Program-made: the position numbers and the translations under genes | Part shown: one piece after another, positions 34,701 through 46,900 of the stretch | How the letters are laid out: every line of letters begins with the position of its first letter | How positions within the stretch are numbered: the first letter of the stretch is position 1 | Notes under the pieces: model-generated | Told to the model about the DNA's origin: nothing | What the model saw: only the letters and a program-made list of their open reading frames with translations | Database searches by the model: none | Assembly (NCBI GenBank): GCA_903813345.2 | Contig: CAIIXF020000008.1 | Coordinates: 25,158,822-25,222,821 of the forward strand | Direction of reading: 5' to 3' | From: Owenia fusiformis | Lineage: Eukaryota > Annelida > Polychaeta > Sabellida > Oweniidae | DNA: 64,000 bases

Positions 34701-37700
34701 GGATGACACGTCTCCGGACGAGACACATTTAGGATGAGACCCTCCTCGGATGAGCGTTACGAAATAAATTTTTCTTTCGAAAATTGAAATTAATGGTATA
34801 AAATGATGTTATAGTTCAAGTTGAACAGAGTGGTGATGTCTGGTGTCATTTCGGGATGACATGTCTCCGGACGAGACACATTTAGGATGAGACCCTCCTC
34901 GGATGAGCGTTATGAAATAAATTTTTCTTTCGAAAATTGAAATTAATGGTATAAAATGATGTTATAGTTCAAGTTGAACAGAGTGGTGATGTCTGGTGTC
35001 ATCTCGGGATGACACGTCTCAGGACGAGACACATTTAGGATGAGACTCTCCTCGGATGAGCGTTACGAAATAAATTTTTCTTTCGAAAATTGAAATTAAT
35101 GGTATAAAATGATGTTATAGTTCAAGTTGAACAGAGTGGTGATGTCTGGTGTCATCTCGGGAAGACATGTCTATAACATATAACGTCTCCGGACGAGACA
35201 CATTTAGGATGAGACCCTCCTCGGATGAGCGTTACGAAATAAATTTTTCTTTCGAAAATTGAAATTAATGGTATAAATTTATGTAATAGTTTAAGTTGAA
35301 CAGAGTGGTGATGTCTGGTGTCATCTCGGGATGACACGTCTCCGGACGAGACACATTTAGGATGACACCCTCCTCGGATGAGCGTTACGAAATAAATTTT
35401 TCTTTCGAAAATTGAAATTAATGGTATAAAATGATGTTATAGTTAAAGTTGAACAGAGTGGTGATGTCTGGTGTCATCTCGGGATGACACGTCTCCAGAC
35501 GAGACACATTTAGGATGAGACCCTCCTCGGATGAGCATTACGAAATAAATTTTTCTTTCGAAAATTAAAATTAATGGTATAAAATGATGATATAGTTAAA
35601 GTTGAACAGAGTGGTGATGTCTGGTGTCATCTTGGGATGACACGTCTCTGGACGAGACACATTTAGAATGAGACCCTCCTCGGATGAGCGTTACGAAATA
35701 AATTTTTCTTTCGAAAATTGAAATTAATGGTATAAAATGATGTTATAGTTCAAGTTGAACAGAGTGGTGATGTCTGGTGTCATCTCGGGATGACACGTCT
35801 CCGGACGAGACACATTTAGGATTAGACCCTCCTCGGATGAGCGTTACGAAATAAATTTTTCTTTCGAAAATTGAAATTAATGGTATAAAATGATGTTATA
35901 GTTCAAGTTGAACAGAGTGGTGATATCTGGTGTCATCTCGGGATGACACGTCTCCGGACGAGACACATTTAGGATGAGACCCTCCTCGGATGAGCGTTAC
36001 GAAATAAATTTTTCTTTCGAAAATTGAAATTAATGGTATAAAATGATGTTATAGTTCAAGTTGAACAGAGTGGTGATGTCTGGTGTCATCTCGGGATGAC
36101 ACGTCTCTGGACGAGACACATTTAGGATGAGACCCTCCTCGGATGAGCGTTACGAAATAAATTTTTCTTTCGAAAATTGAAATTAATGGTATAAAATGAT
36201 GTTATAGTTCAAGTTGAACAGAGTGGTGATGTCTGGTGTCATCTCGGGATGACACGTCTCTGGACGAGACACATTTAGGATGAGACCCTCCTCGGATGAG
36301 CGTTACGAAATAAAATTTTCTTTCAAAAATTGAAATTAATGGTATAAAATGATGTTAGAGTTCAAGTTGAACAGAGTGGTGATGTCTGGTGTCATCTCGG
36401 GATGACTCGTCTCCGGACGAGACACATTTAGGATGAGACCCTCCTCGGATGAGCGTTAGGAAATAAATTTTTCTTTCGAAAATTGAAATTAATGGTATAA
36501 AATGATGTTATAGTTCAAGTTGAACAGAGTGGTGATATCTGGTGTCATCTCGGGATGACACGTCTCCGGACGAGACACATTTAGGATGAGACCCTCCACG
36601 GATGAGCGTTATGAAATAAATTTTTCTTTCGAAAATTGAAATTAATGGTATAAAATGATGTTATAGTTCAAGTTGAACAGAGTGGTGATGTCTGGTGTCA
36701 TCTCGGGATGACACGTCTCCGGACGAGACACATTTAGGATGAGACCCTCCTCGGATGAGCGTTACGAAATAAATTTTTCTTTCGAAAATTGAAATTAATG
36801 GTATAAAATGATGTTATAGTTCAAGTTGAACAGAGTGGGGATATCTGGTGTCATCTCGGGATGACACGTCTCCGGACGAGACACATTAAGGATGAGACCC
36901 TCCTCTGATGAGCGTTACGAAATAAATTTTTCTTTCGAAAATTGAAATTAATGGTATAAAATGATGTTATAGTTCAAGTTGAACAGAGTGGTGATGTCTG
37001 GTGTCATCTCGGGATGACACGTCTCTGGACGAGACACATTTAGGATGAGACCCTCCTCGGATGAGCGTTACGAAATAAATTTTTCTTTCGAAAATTGAAA
37101 TTAATGGTATAAAATGATGTTATAGTTCAAGTTGAACAGAGTGGTGATGTCTGGTGTCATCTCGGGATGACACGTCTCTGGACGAGACACATTTAGGATG
37201 AGACCCTCCTCGGATGAGCGTTACGAAATAAATTTTTTCTTTCGAAAATTGAAATTAATGGTATAAAATGATGTTATAGTTCAAGTTGAACAGAGTGGTG
37301 ATGTCTGGTGTCATCTCGGGATGACACGTCTCCGGACGAGACACATTTAGGATGAGACCCTCCTCGGATGAGCGTTAGGAAATAAATTTTTCTTTCGAAA
37401 ATTAAAATTAATGGTATAAAATGATGTTATAGTTCAAGTTGAACAGAGTGGTGATGTCTGGTGTCATCTCGGGATGACACGTCTCCGGACGAGACACATT
37501 TAGGATGAGACCCTCCTCGGATGAGCGTTACGAAATAAATTTTTCTTTCGAAAATAAAAATTAATGGTATAAAATGATGTTATAGTTCAAGTTGAACAGA
37601 GTGGTGATGTCTGGTGTCATCTCGGGATGACACGTCTCCGGACGAGACACATTTAGGATGAGACCCTCATCGGATGAGCGTTACGAAATAAATTTTTCTT

Positions 37701-38116
37701 TCGAAAATTAAAATTAATGGTATAAAATGATGTTATAGTTCAAGTTGAACAGAGTGGTGATGTCTGGTGTCATCTCGGGATGACACGTCTCTGGACGAGA
37801 CACATTTAGGATGAGACCCTCCTCGGATGAGCATTACGAAAAAAAAATTTTCTTTCGAAAATTGAAATTAATGGTATAAAATGATGTTATAGTTCAAGTT
37901 GAACAGAGTGGTGATGTCTCATGTCATCTCGGGATGACACGTCTCCGGACGAGACACATTTAGGATGAGACCCTCCTCGGATGAGCGTTACGAAATAAAT
38001 TTTTTCTTTCGAAAATTGAAATTAATGGTATAAAATGATGTTATAGTTCAAGTTGAACAGAGTGGTGATGTCTGGTGTCATCTCGGGATGACATGTCTCC
38101 GGACGAGACACATTTA
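28716..38116 (-). repeat. 153-bp satellite array, inverted block (about 62 copies)
   Basis: The same unit as 22976-28660 on the opposite strand. Units near the turning point (29,196-30,735) mostly carry GACGACAC in place of GATGACAC, a variant not seen in the forward block. Other local variants (CCTCCAGGGATGAG in two adjacent units at 31,227 and 31,380) also mark neighbouring copies. One unit near 35,165 has a short insertion. The block ends in CACATTTA exactly at the right foldback copy, at the same satellite phase as on the left side. Confidence 0.97.
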
Positions 38117-38304
38117 CACGCCTGGTGATCGTGAAAATGGGACGGAGGGGGGGAGCAGGCAATTTCCGCTAGAAAATTCAACAAATCTGGTAAAATTATT
38201 TTTTCAAGACAGAGTTTACGATTGAATTGCAAATTGAATAAGAGCACGGTATGATAAAATATGTTAGGTATTCTAGGATTATTTTTCAACCGATACTCTT
38301 TTAA

Positions 38305-38874
38305 AGGGTTCCGATTAGCATCCCGTATAAAAACAATATGGCGGCTCCAGGCTAATCAACTGGATCAGTCCATTTTTAAGAAATAAGGGGAGTTCTGTAA
38401 AATCTAGTTTATTGAAATTGTCTTTGAGATAAAGTAATCCGTTTATAATGATTTTGAAATCGTTATCCAAAGAGTGATTGCGTTCAAAGAATACATGTAC
38501 AACAGCCAATATAAATCCTTGTATTAGAAACCGGTTTGTCTTGCTTTGTTCCATTTGTAGGATATTTCATATGCCAGGCTGTGTGCTAACGTTATGGGGA
38601 AATTTAGATGCCAATTTTTCCTTATTATACACAAATAGAAGATCCTGAAACTTCACCCATAAATGTGGAATTGATTTGTCAAAATAAAAATCACCCTTTT
38701 ATAAATGTGTGACGATCTATAATATACTTATGCTATATAACAGTTAGAGGTGTTGACACAACGACCTCAAACCTGTGAACCCTTGAGTATTATTCCGGGA
38801 TCGGGCCTTTTATACTAAATGGTGAGCAACACCAGAAACGAGCGTTCGATTTGCTAAACGATATGCGTCACCCT
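38305..38874. mobile_element. TTAA-flanked insertion (piggyBac- or Kolobok-like MITE)
   Basis: TTAA is duplicated at 38301-38304 and 38875-38878. The intact left foldback copy shows the uninterrupted site (CTTTTAAGATATAAG), proving the insertion. Ends are AGGGTTCC and, inverted, AGGGTGAC, so only AGGGT is shared. 570 bp with one 79-codon minus-strand frame lacking recognisable domains. Confidence 0.78.
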
Positions 38875-39423
38875 TTAAGATATAAGATCTATTAAAAAAG
38901 GCGCAACGCAACCAACGTGCAAAAGTCAAAGTTTTTGCTATAAATCAAGCAACAATGGACTACACGACCTGTAATAAATACTTGTAAGTGATGTTATCAT
39001 AACTAAATTAATGTCATTGCTGAATTTATAAAATAAGTTTCCATACGTAAAATAAAAAATAATCGAAAATAATTAAAATGGGACGGAGGGGGGGGGGAGG
39101 GGACGGAGGGGGGGAGTAATAATTCTATAAAGTGAAACAACTTCACACGAATTCTTGTATTTGAAAAATGAACTCATTAACTTAGTAAGAAACTGGATGA
39201 TATACCCCTGGAGACTGAAAAATGGGGACATTTGGAGTAAAAGGACTTAAAGTCGCAAAACATCTCTAATCATGTCTTATATACATATTGCCCCCCCCCC
39301 TCCGTCCCCTCCCCCCCCCCCCCCTCCGTCCCAAATTCATTATTTTCGATTATTTTTTATTTCACATATGGAAACTTATTTTATAAATTCAGCAATGACA
39401 TAATTTAGTTATGATAACATCAC

Positions 39424-40973
39424 CAGGGGCGTAGCCACATATACGCAGAATACGCAGCCGCGTACTATTAAGAGTCAGAAACCAAAAGTGCAAATTGAAA
39501 TAAATCATTTATTTTAATCCAACAGTTGTTATGTTGTTATGTTTTTAATTGTCAAACAAGTGATCAGAGTTTATTTAAGCCCAGTCTGCCTTTGAACCCT
39601 ATGCAAACATCTTTTTGGGGCTATTGTGAGGATGGACTGCGTGTTCCTGTCATATCCCCAGATCATATCATTCTAACGAGGGTGCACTTTTCTCCGTTGT
39701 CTGCAACTATATTGAAAACGGGTAATACACGTCGCACGAAAATGGGGACAATGCAAATTGCAAATTAGTAATGCAAATTAGCGTAACATTATGGCGTCAA
39801 AATACCAAAACAAAACAATAGGGCGCAAACAGCCTTACAATGTCAAAACGACAAGCGTCACATTTTTTAAAAGTTTAATCAACCTAAAAATGAAATACTT
39901 TATCCTTATTTAATCATGATAAAATTCACAGGGTAGCAAGATCTCGAGGATAATATTTCTAAAATGTTATTGAATTTTGAAAAACGGTCAGGATATCCAC
40001 TTATGGCGTTAGTAAAAATTGATATGTATGGAATTTGGGGTAAAAAATCGTAGCGTCACATTTTTTCAAGTCTCGAAAATCAGCTCTTATTTTAATATTA
40101 TTTGCAAAATAAACAAACTTGTTTTTGTTTTGTAAATTTCGCAGTGACGATATTGTACAGCTGTACAGTTAATTTTTCTTTCAAATCAGACCCAAAGAAG
40201 GTTAAATGAAGGTAAACTTACTGCTCATCCCCTTCCCTTCAAAACCCAATGATACAATTCAAAAGCGTTTAGACTAGGTGAGAGATAAAATATAAATATG
40301 TATTCAATATACAATTCAAAAGCGTTAAGACAAGGTGAGAGATGAACATGACAACGTAGATTGATTAAGATAAAGAAGATTGATTCAAAATACAGTATTT
40401 GTATCACTTATTGGATAGATTAACACTTAAAAGTACGTACAATTATTCTCGATTTACACCAGAGGATTTAAATCACCAGTTACAACTCAAAGCAGTTAAA
40501 GATACGGATACTGTAAGTCTAAATTACGCAAAACAAGTAACGTTAAACTTTTCGGACCCTTTAAATAACAAGGTCCCGGGAACAAGGTACCATAAACAAC
40601 GAGTCTAAACAACTCGTTTAGGTGTTTTTCAAATAATTATCATAGCATGGGTTTGCGACTCGGTATTGTCCTAGGGTCTGTAGATCCCGGCTGTAGAAAC
40701 TTCAAAATGGAAATAGATGAATAATTACGTACGTTTTTCTACTTTTATTGTGTTTACCTGGAGTTCATGGCTTGGAAATCTAAGAGAAAATCTTTTACGA
40801 CAACTCAAACACTATTTTCAATACTTTAGAATAGCACCTAGAATCGCTCAGAACGCGCCAAATAAGCCCAAAAATCCATGCCCCCGGACCCCCCTAGTTT
40901 GGCTCGGCCTGCGGCCTTGCGACTCGGCCTACGGCCTCGCGTACTACCGCCACTAATCCTGGCTACGCCCCTG
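39424..40973. mobile_element. CAGGGGCGTAGCCA-ended DNA transposon, 5-bp target duplication
   Basis: 14-bp perfect inverted ends CAGGGGCGTAGCCA / TGGCTACGCCCCTG. The empty site is known from the sister copy (GATAACATCACTTACAAG), so the duplication is ATCAC (39419-39423 and 40974-40978). The ends look hAT-like, and a 5-bp duplication would point to a hAT5-type lineage. 1,550 bp with several small frames but no transposase motif, so non-autonomous. Confidence 0.82.
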
Positions 40974-41283
40974 ATCACTTACAAGTATTTATTACAGGTC
41001 GTCCAGACCATTGTTGCTTGATTTATAGCAAAAACGTTGATTTGTGCCTGTTGATGGCCTTGCGCCTTTTTTAATAATCTAGATCTCATACCTTAGAAGC
41101 GTATCGTTTCAGAAAAATCCCAGAAAACCTAACATATTCTACCATACCGTGCATCTATCCATTTAGCAATTCAATAGTAAACTTTTTCTTGAAAAAATAA
41201 ATCTTCCAGATTTGTTGAATTTCCTAGCAGAAATTGCCTGCTCCCCCCCCCCCTCCGTCCCATATTCACGATCACCGGGCGTG

Positions 41284-43756
41284 AAAGAGGCTAGGTCCAT
41301 GGACATTCTAAGTTCTGGAGGACCTTCCAGGTCGAGTACACGTGTTCGGGTTTGTATTAGGCTAAGTAGGCTACGTCCAATCCGTTTGTACACAGTTGAA
41401 ATCCGTTTCGAGTCAGAACGAAGTGAGAACTAGTTTGTTGGGTAGGGACGGGACGGGATAGGGGTAACGAACGACTGGTAGTACTACTATGTTTACAATT
41501 TCATTCTTGAATGACCAAGCTAACCAAACATCTCCTTATAAGGGTCTATAAAGGCGGAGATATCACAAATGATTGACAGTTATGAATATTGACGAAGCAA
41601 GTGCCCGCCATATCCCATAATAGAATGATGTCATTCTAAATCCCTCCGCTCAATAAATCAATTTACAAAATAACCTTTCTTCGCATTTATGTATTTCTTC
41701 ATTTGTCTGACATCAAGCTATATCAAAATAATAAAAAATTTAGAATTTCTCTTAAATTGGTTGAATACAAAACACTTTCGAAACAAATATCATAGGACTA
41801 TATTTTTGCAGAAAGTAGGTTAACTCTGCCGCGGTAGTTCCTGTACTCTTCGGCAGCAAAATTTGGATTACAGTTTTCAGGAAACCGGTAGACTTTAGGA
41901 TTATTTCAGCCTAGATTCGGGTGCGATTGTCACTATTCACAAGCAGGAGATCCATCGCTGTAGGTGAGTTAAGAATTCTGTGTTATTCAGGCCATATTGA
42001 TAGAAATACAGGCGCATTTTGCAACTAAAGTTCACCCGGCATTTGCCTATTTTATTCAACATGGCGGCCATAGTCCATTTCAAACTGCAAATTAATGTAG
42101 CAAACATACTCAAGTGTTTGATTATATTCCAGGTAGTTTTAGTGTAAAGTGAAAGATGACATACATCTAAGCCCCGTATGTTGTTTAAACTTTTTTTCTT
42201 CAATGCCTAGATCTAATGGATCCCGTATAACCTAACAACATATTTCAACCCTAGAATCTACTCCATGAATGATTCTATTCAGAAGTATTCTTGTAAAAGA
42301 ATTCTCAGTCAAACTTCACTGACTTCTTTAAGATTTGCACAAATAACTATCAGCCATGGCCTATCCACTCACTTACAGTGGGGGACAAAAATAAAACTCA
42401 ACGTTCACAACTTGTCACAATGAGCTAATTTCCAAGTTTCGTGTCTCAAACTCTCCCAAGCAGTAGAAAAATAATTCCCGTTCACTAAAGTAGCACAATA
42501 AATGAACCCAAAGCTTCATACCTGCAAATAATGGATAAATCCATACCAAATCGAATGAATGTTTTCATGAATCGCCATGTTTGTTATCCAAGGACGGTTG
42601 ACTCCCAGAATGCAACATCAGTTACCGTATTTACTCATGACATGTTTCGAAATGGCGGAACAGCATTTTGAAAGCTGGCACGTGTCATGTTGCATTCTGG
42701 GAGCCAGTCCTCCGTTCCGGCGCAATCGGTCGACAAAATCACCTCAACATTTGAAGAGTCGGCATAACATATGAATATCCACTTCAACTTTTGAAGTTCT
42801 TATTTGTCATTAGGGACACAAATTCCACTATATTTGAACTTACTCAGACGGAGAAAATAGAGCACTGAATACACTGAGGTAAGAATTTATTACACGTGCG
42901 ACAGCATGTAATTTTCATAGCTTTTGCAATTCTTTATGATCCCCACTGTAACTGATATTTGCTTTTGAAATAATGCAAAAGAAAATTGTGTGTGTCTCCA
43001 GACTAGGAATTCACTTCCCCAGAGTTGGAACTCTACCGAGCACCATAGAAAAACAAGCTCTATTTAGTATTAGCTAACATGGTTCACTATAAGTCTGCTA
43101 TATCTACATATCTGTATATAGTAAACAATTGTAGATGTTTTATATGCATTTGAGTAGTGAAATAATTTACTGTCTGATATCTAAATAGCTTAGGTCGGTC
43201 TCTATGTTCGGAATTTTGATGCAATCTTACTGTCACTGAATTTTCTTGTTTTTAAACATTTTATGAAAAAAATATTCTTTACACTCTATTCTAGGTACAT
43301 TAGTGCACCCTTTGTGCAAAACTGAAAGATGTAGACAATGTGGGGAAGGAGTGATTGATATTTGAAAAATAACATGTAACTCTATTGAGGATTGCATCAA
43401 AATTCCGAAAATGCAGGACAACCTTTGATCTCCAAATGATCAAATATCCCTGTAACCTTGACAACTTAACCCTCAAAAACAAATTACTTTTTTTCAGTCC
43501 AGCTTGATATTATGATTTTATTTGATATTTATTAAAACATATTGGTGTTTAATATGAACGTTAATACATGAACAGGAAGTGTAAGATAATGTAGGATGCC
43601 ACTCCATATGTTGAAGATTATAACACTTCATAATTGCATAATCTATGAGATAATCTCCTTCATGAGATAACATGGCCCTAAAATGAGCTGTAAGGTCTAC
43701 ATTTTGTTACTTACAAACATAAGTTTAGTCCTCATTGGATCTGTAATATATAATGC
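41284..43756. other. Intergenic DNA; small inverted repeat at 42599-42713
   Basis: No gene recognised. GACTCCCAGAATGCAACAT near 42599 and its inverse ATGTTGCATTCTGGGAG near 42687-42703 form an inverted repeat around 70 bp of loop; the 65-codon frame across it has no known domain. Confidence 0.4.
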
Positions 43757-43761
43757 ATTAC

Positions 43762-43937
43762 CATGGGTTTCATTAGCAGCAGGTAACAGGCAATTTTAAC
43801 CAGTTGTTTTCACAAAATTGCCTGTCATTTTTAGGGACTCCAACTTTTCCATGTTAAAATTATGATTTCCAATAATTTTGCCTGTACTAAGTTTTCATTT
43901 ATTTAGCCTGTTGTGAGAAGTTCTCATGAAACCCCTG
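43762..43937. mobile_element. 176-bp MITE with CANGGGTTTCAT ends, 5-bp target duplication
   Basis: Ends CATGGGTTTCATTAG and, inverted, CAGGGGTTTCATGAG. ATTAC duplicates at 43757-43761 and 43938-43942. Interior repeats AATTTTGCCTG/CAGGCAATTTT motifs. Non-coding. Confidence 0.68.
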
Positions 43938-43942
43938 ATTAC

Positions 43943-46900
43943 TGATAAAAAAGTACAATATATGGTTTTATGTTCATATATTTGATAGAAATGAATAAAA
44001 TAGAACTGCATTTAAAGAACGATTGGTTTGGAAAATTGAACACCAATGCTTGGTAGCGCAGGTCAGAGAGGCGTGATATTATACATGGTGTATATCAGTG
44101 ACCAATGCATATGTACATGATGTATGCTGATATGTTTGTAACATGACCTCCTGGGTGTCAGGATAACACAGTTTAAAACTCAAATACCATTCACTGGTAA
44201 AATGGATAAATATGCATGCATATGTATATAATTAGTGGCCATTAAAATTATGAAGTTCATATTGTTGGCTTTTGTACTCTGTAAACTCTGACATTTTGCA
44301 ACCTTGAACTTCCATAGCTTCTCTTGTTAATTAAGTGATGTTGTCTTACAAATGATAAGCTTCATGATTCTTCTATAGTTTTACTTTTTATTTTTTTTAA
44401 TTTTATGGACTGAGGTTTACTGGTTCAATTATTAATAGATACAGTTTATAAGTTGCTGTATGTATAATGTTTATAACCTCGTGCTTTTCTCTATATGTAT
44501 GTTGTCCAAATTCCTAACCCACTTCAAAGGCTCATGAAATTGAGCTTCATTTGATAGAATATCCTTGAAAGCTTCTTTTGATCCTGGATCCTGGCGATGA
44601 ACTCTACTACTTTAATAAATTAGGTAGTGTCTGGTGTTATATTCTTATTGGCCCCAATAGTCAGAGAACCCAAATGGAATGCAAATTGAATCAGTGAGGA
44701 AATTGTAATGTAAAAATGGAGCCAAATGTCCTGGAGGACTGTGTACATATTGTGTTAGTTTTGTATACTTTGCCATCAGTCTACTTCTCTATCATGTGAT
44801 CTCAAGTTCTAGTTACCTATTAATGCTATGTCTTACCAAACTAGAATTATTTATACTTGAAAAATATTTAGACAGTAATTCATTTTGATTGTTTACTAAA
44901 CTAGTATTTTAGAGCATTTACATTGACTTCGAGTATTAGCATACACATGATACTGAAAATTGTATTTTAAAACTGATGACCTTTTATTCTATGGTTCATA
45001 TATCAATTTTTATATTTGAAATTTAGCAGTAAAGTGACATGTATTTTTAATATGTACATTATATAGTTTTGGTTGCATAGATCTTTTTACATAGATAGAG
45101 AAGTTATTTGTTATCTTTTATATTAACATTTATAGTTTTACCCGAGGCAGGTGACCTAGTCTGACTGCAGGACAACTAAAGAATACATTGAAATACAGTT
45201 CATGTTAGCCTTTGATTTGAATGCAAATGGTAAGAAACCCTTGAACTTGCCAAGTCAACCAGAGCTTGTCATCCTTAGATGGAAGACTTCCTATGAATGA
45301 TTAAGAGTTCATGATGTCTATTATAGATACTTTTCTTTTTTTTGTGTGTTTTCTTTATTTCATGATAAATACCAGTATATTACAAATAGGTGCAGGGCCT
45401 ATGCCAAAGCATTATTGGTCCTGTTAAAGTAAATGGTCTTCCCTATCTTCTATGATTAAAAGAGTTGCTATTCTATGTTTTCATCTTAGTCTATTTATGA
45501 AAATAGAAGCAATGTTAAATTTGATCAACGTAGTTGTTTTCAAAGGAAGTAAGATAACCATACTTTAAGAATCTGGAATCAGATTGAATGTTTTCATTCA
45601 TTAGTGTTACTGTATGTTCAGCATATATCATAAGAGCTCAAATTGAAATCTCACAAGAAATAATATAGTGTTTATACCCTGATTACCACAGGGACAGTGT
45701 ATCATTTTTCCATTGAATATAACATTGGCCTATTAATATCATAGACAGGTTAGTAGCAACATAGCAGATGTTAACAAATGTGTGCCATAATTACTGGTGA
45801 GGTACATATACATACATCACTGTTATATTGCCAAATGTGATTGCCATGGATATTCTCGTTTGAAGGGTTTAGATTGTAATTCTCAGAGTAGGTACATATA
45901 TATGAGGAATTTGCATCCTAACTATATTTTTATGTCACCACCATAAATGGTGACATATTGTTAGAGTCTCACTTTTTGAAGATGGTGTGTTCTCTAGGTG
46001 GCAGTTTGTGTTCAGGGTTCATTAGCTGTAACAAATGGCAGGTGGTGACATTTTGCATGGTAATGCCTTGTTAATTTTTGTAGTTGTTTTAAATGTTCAA
46101 AATTGTATATTTTACTCAAAGAGTATATGTACATGATATATAGGAGTAAGCTATTTGATTTAGTAGTTCATCATGTCCTGTGATGTTGAGATACATGTAA
46201 TGTTGTATTTTATCTCACTTACTCTTGACCAGTATTTACTTAATGAAGTGGGGTGAAGTTTTTCATCAAATATGTGAACTTAATCCCTTGGGTTAGTTAA
46301 TATGATATATGCATTGGCTAAAATTAGCATACCAGTTTGGTTAACATTTTGAATAAAATTTTATGGAAATTCATACCAAAGAAGTTTATGATATAGAATA
46401 AAAGCCAAGTAAACTAAATGTTTTTAATGACGTTTCATTATTTAAAGGGTGCCTATTTATGGTGACAAATTTTATTGCTAGTGGCTACTATATGTTATTC
46501 ATTGAAAATACCCATGTTGAATAATGAATTGATATAATCATTCAACATCATAAAATGTTGGATTTAGCCACACTAAGATTGGTAAACATTTGCCTTTCAA
46601 CAAGTCTCCTCCCTCCTTCCAGTTCTTTATATTTTCATATTTTCTCAACCTCTTCCGTGGAGTGACACAACTTTTATATTGAAATAGATTAGGTTGAAAT
46701 GTACCATCTTAAAAACTACATGGTATATCTGAATTAGGGATTAAAATCACCCCTGCAGTATCCAGCTGGTAAATCCTATAGGATTTGATTGGTAACTGTC
46801 TTTCTAATAATGGATATTTCACAGTAATGTTAAGGTATATAGTATCATAGGTGCAGTACCTAGTTCCCCTATCTTATCATGTAATATGTCCATCTTCTCT

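Larger units (their letters stand above)
38117..41283. mobile_element. Foldback element, right copy (mirror orientation, two insertions)
   Basis: Arm B (CACGCCTGGTGATCGTGA) touches the satellite and arm A (ending TCACGATCACCGGGCGTG) faces outward, the mirror image of the left copy. Subtracting the insertions at 38305-38874 and 39424-40973 with their duplications leaves about 1,038 bp, close to the left copy's 1,023 bp. Outer flanks of the two copies are unrelated, so the mirror symmetry stops exactly at the arm A ends. Confidence 0.85.

Noticed and set aside
28716-38116. Possible hammerhead ribozyme in the monomer (GGATGAG...CGAAA on one strand)
   Set aside because: The core reads CGGATGA, not CTGATGA, and stem II would have about one base pair. 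No cleavable site aligned. A covariance-model search would settle it; a strong hit would reverse this.
30373-38289. Protein-like frames in the satellite (MSSRDDTRHHHSVQLEL and similar)
   Set aside because: 153 bp is three times 51 codons, so the frame repeats, but every unit has a stop after VQLEL. These are shadows of the monomer.
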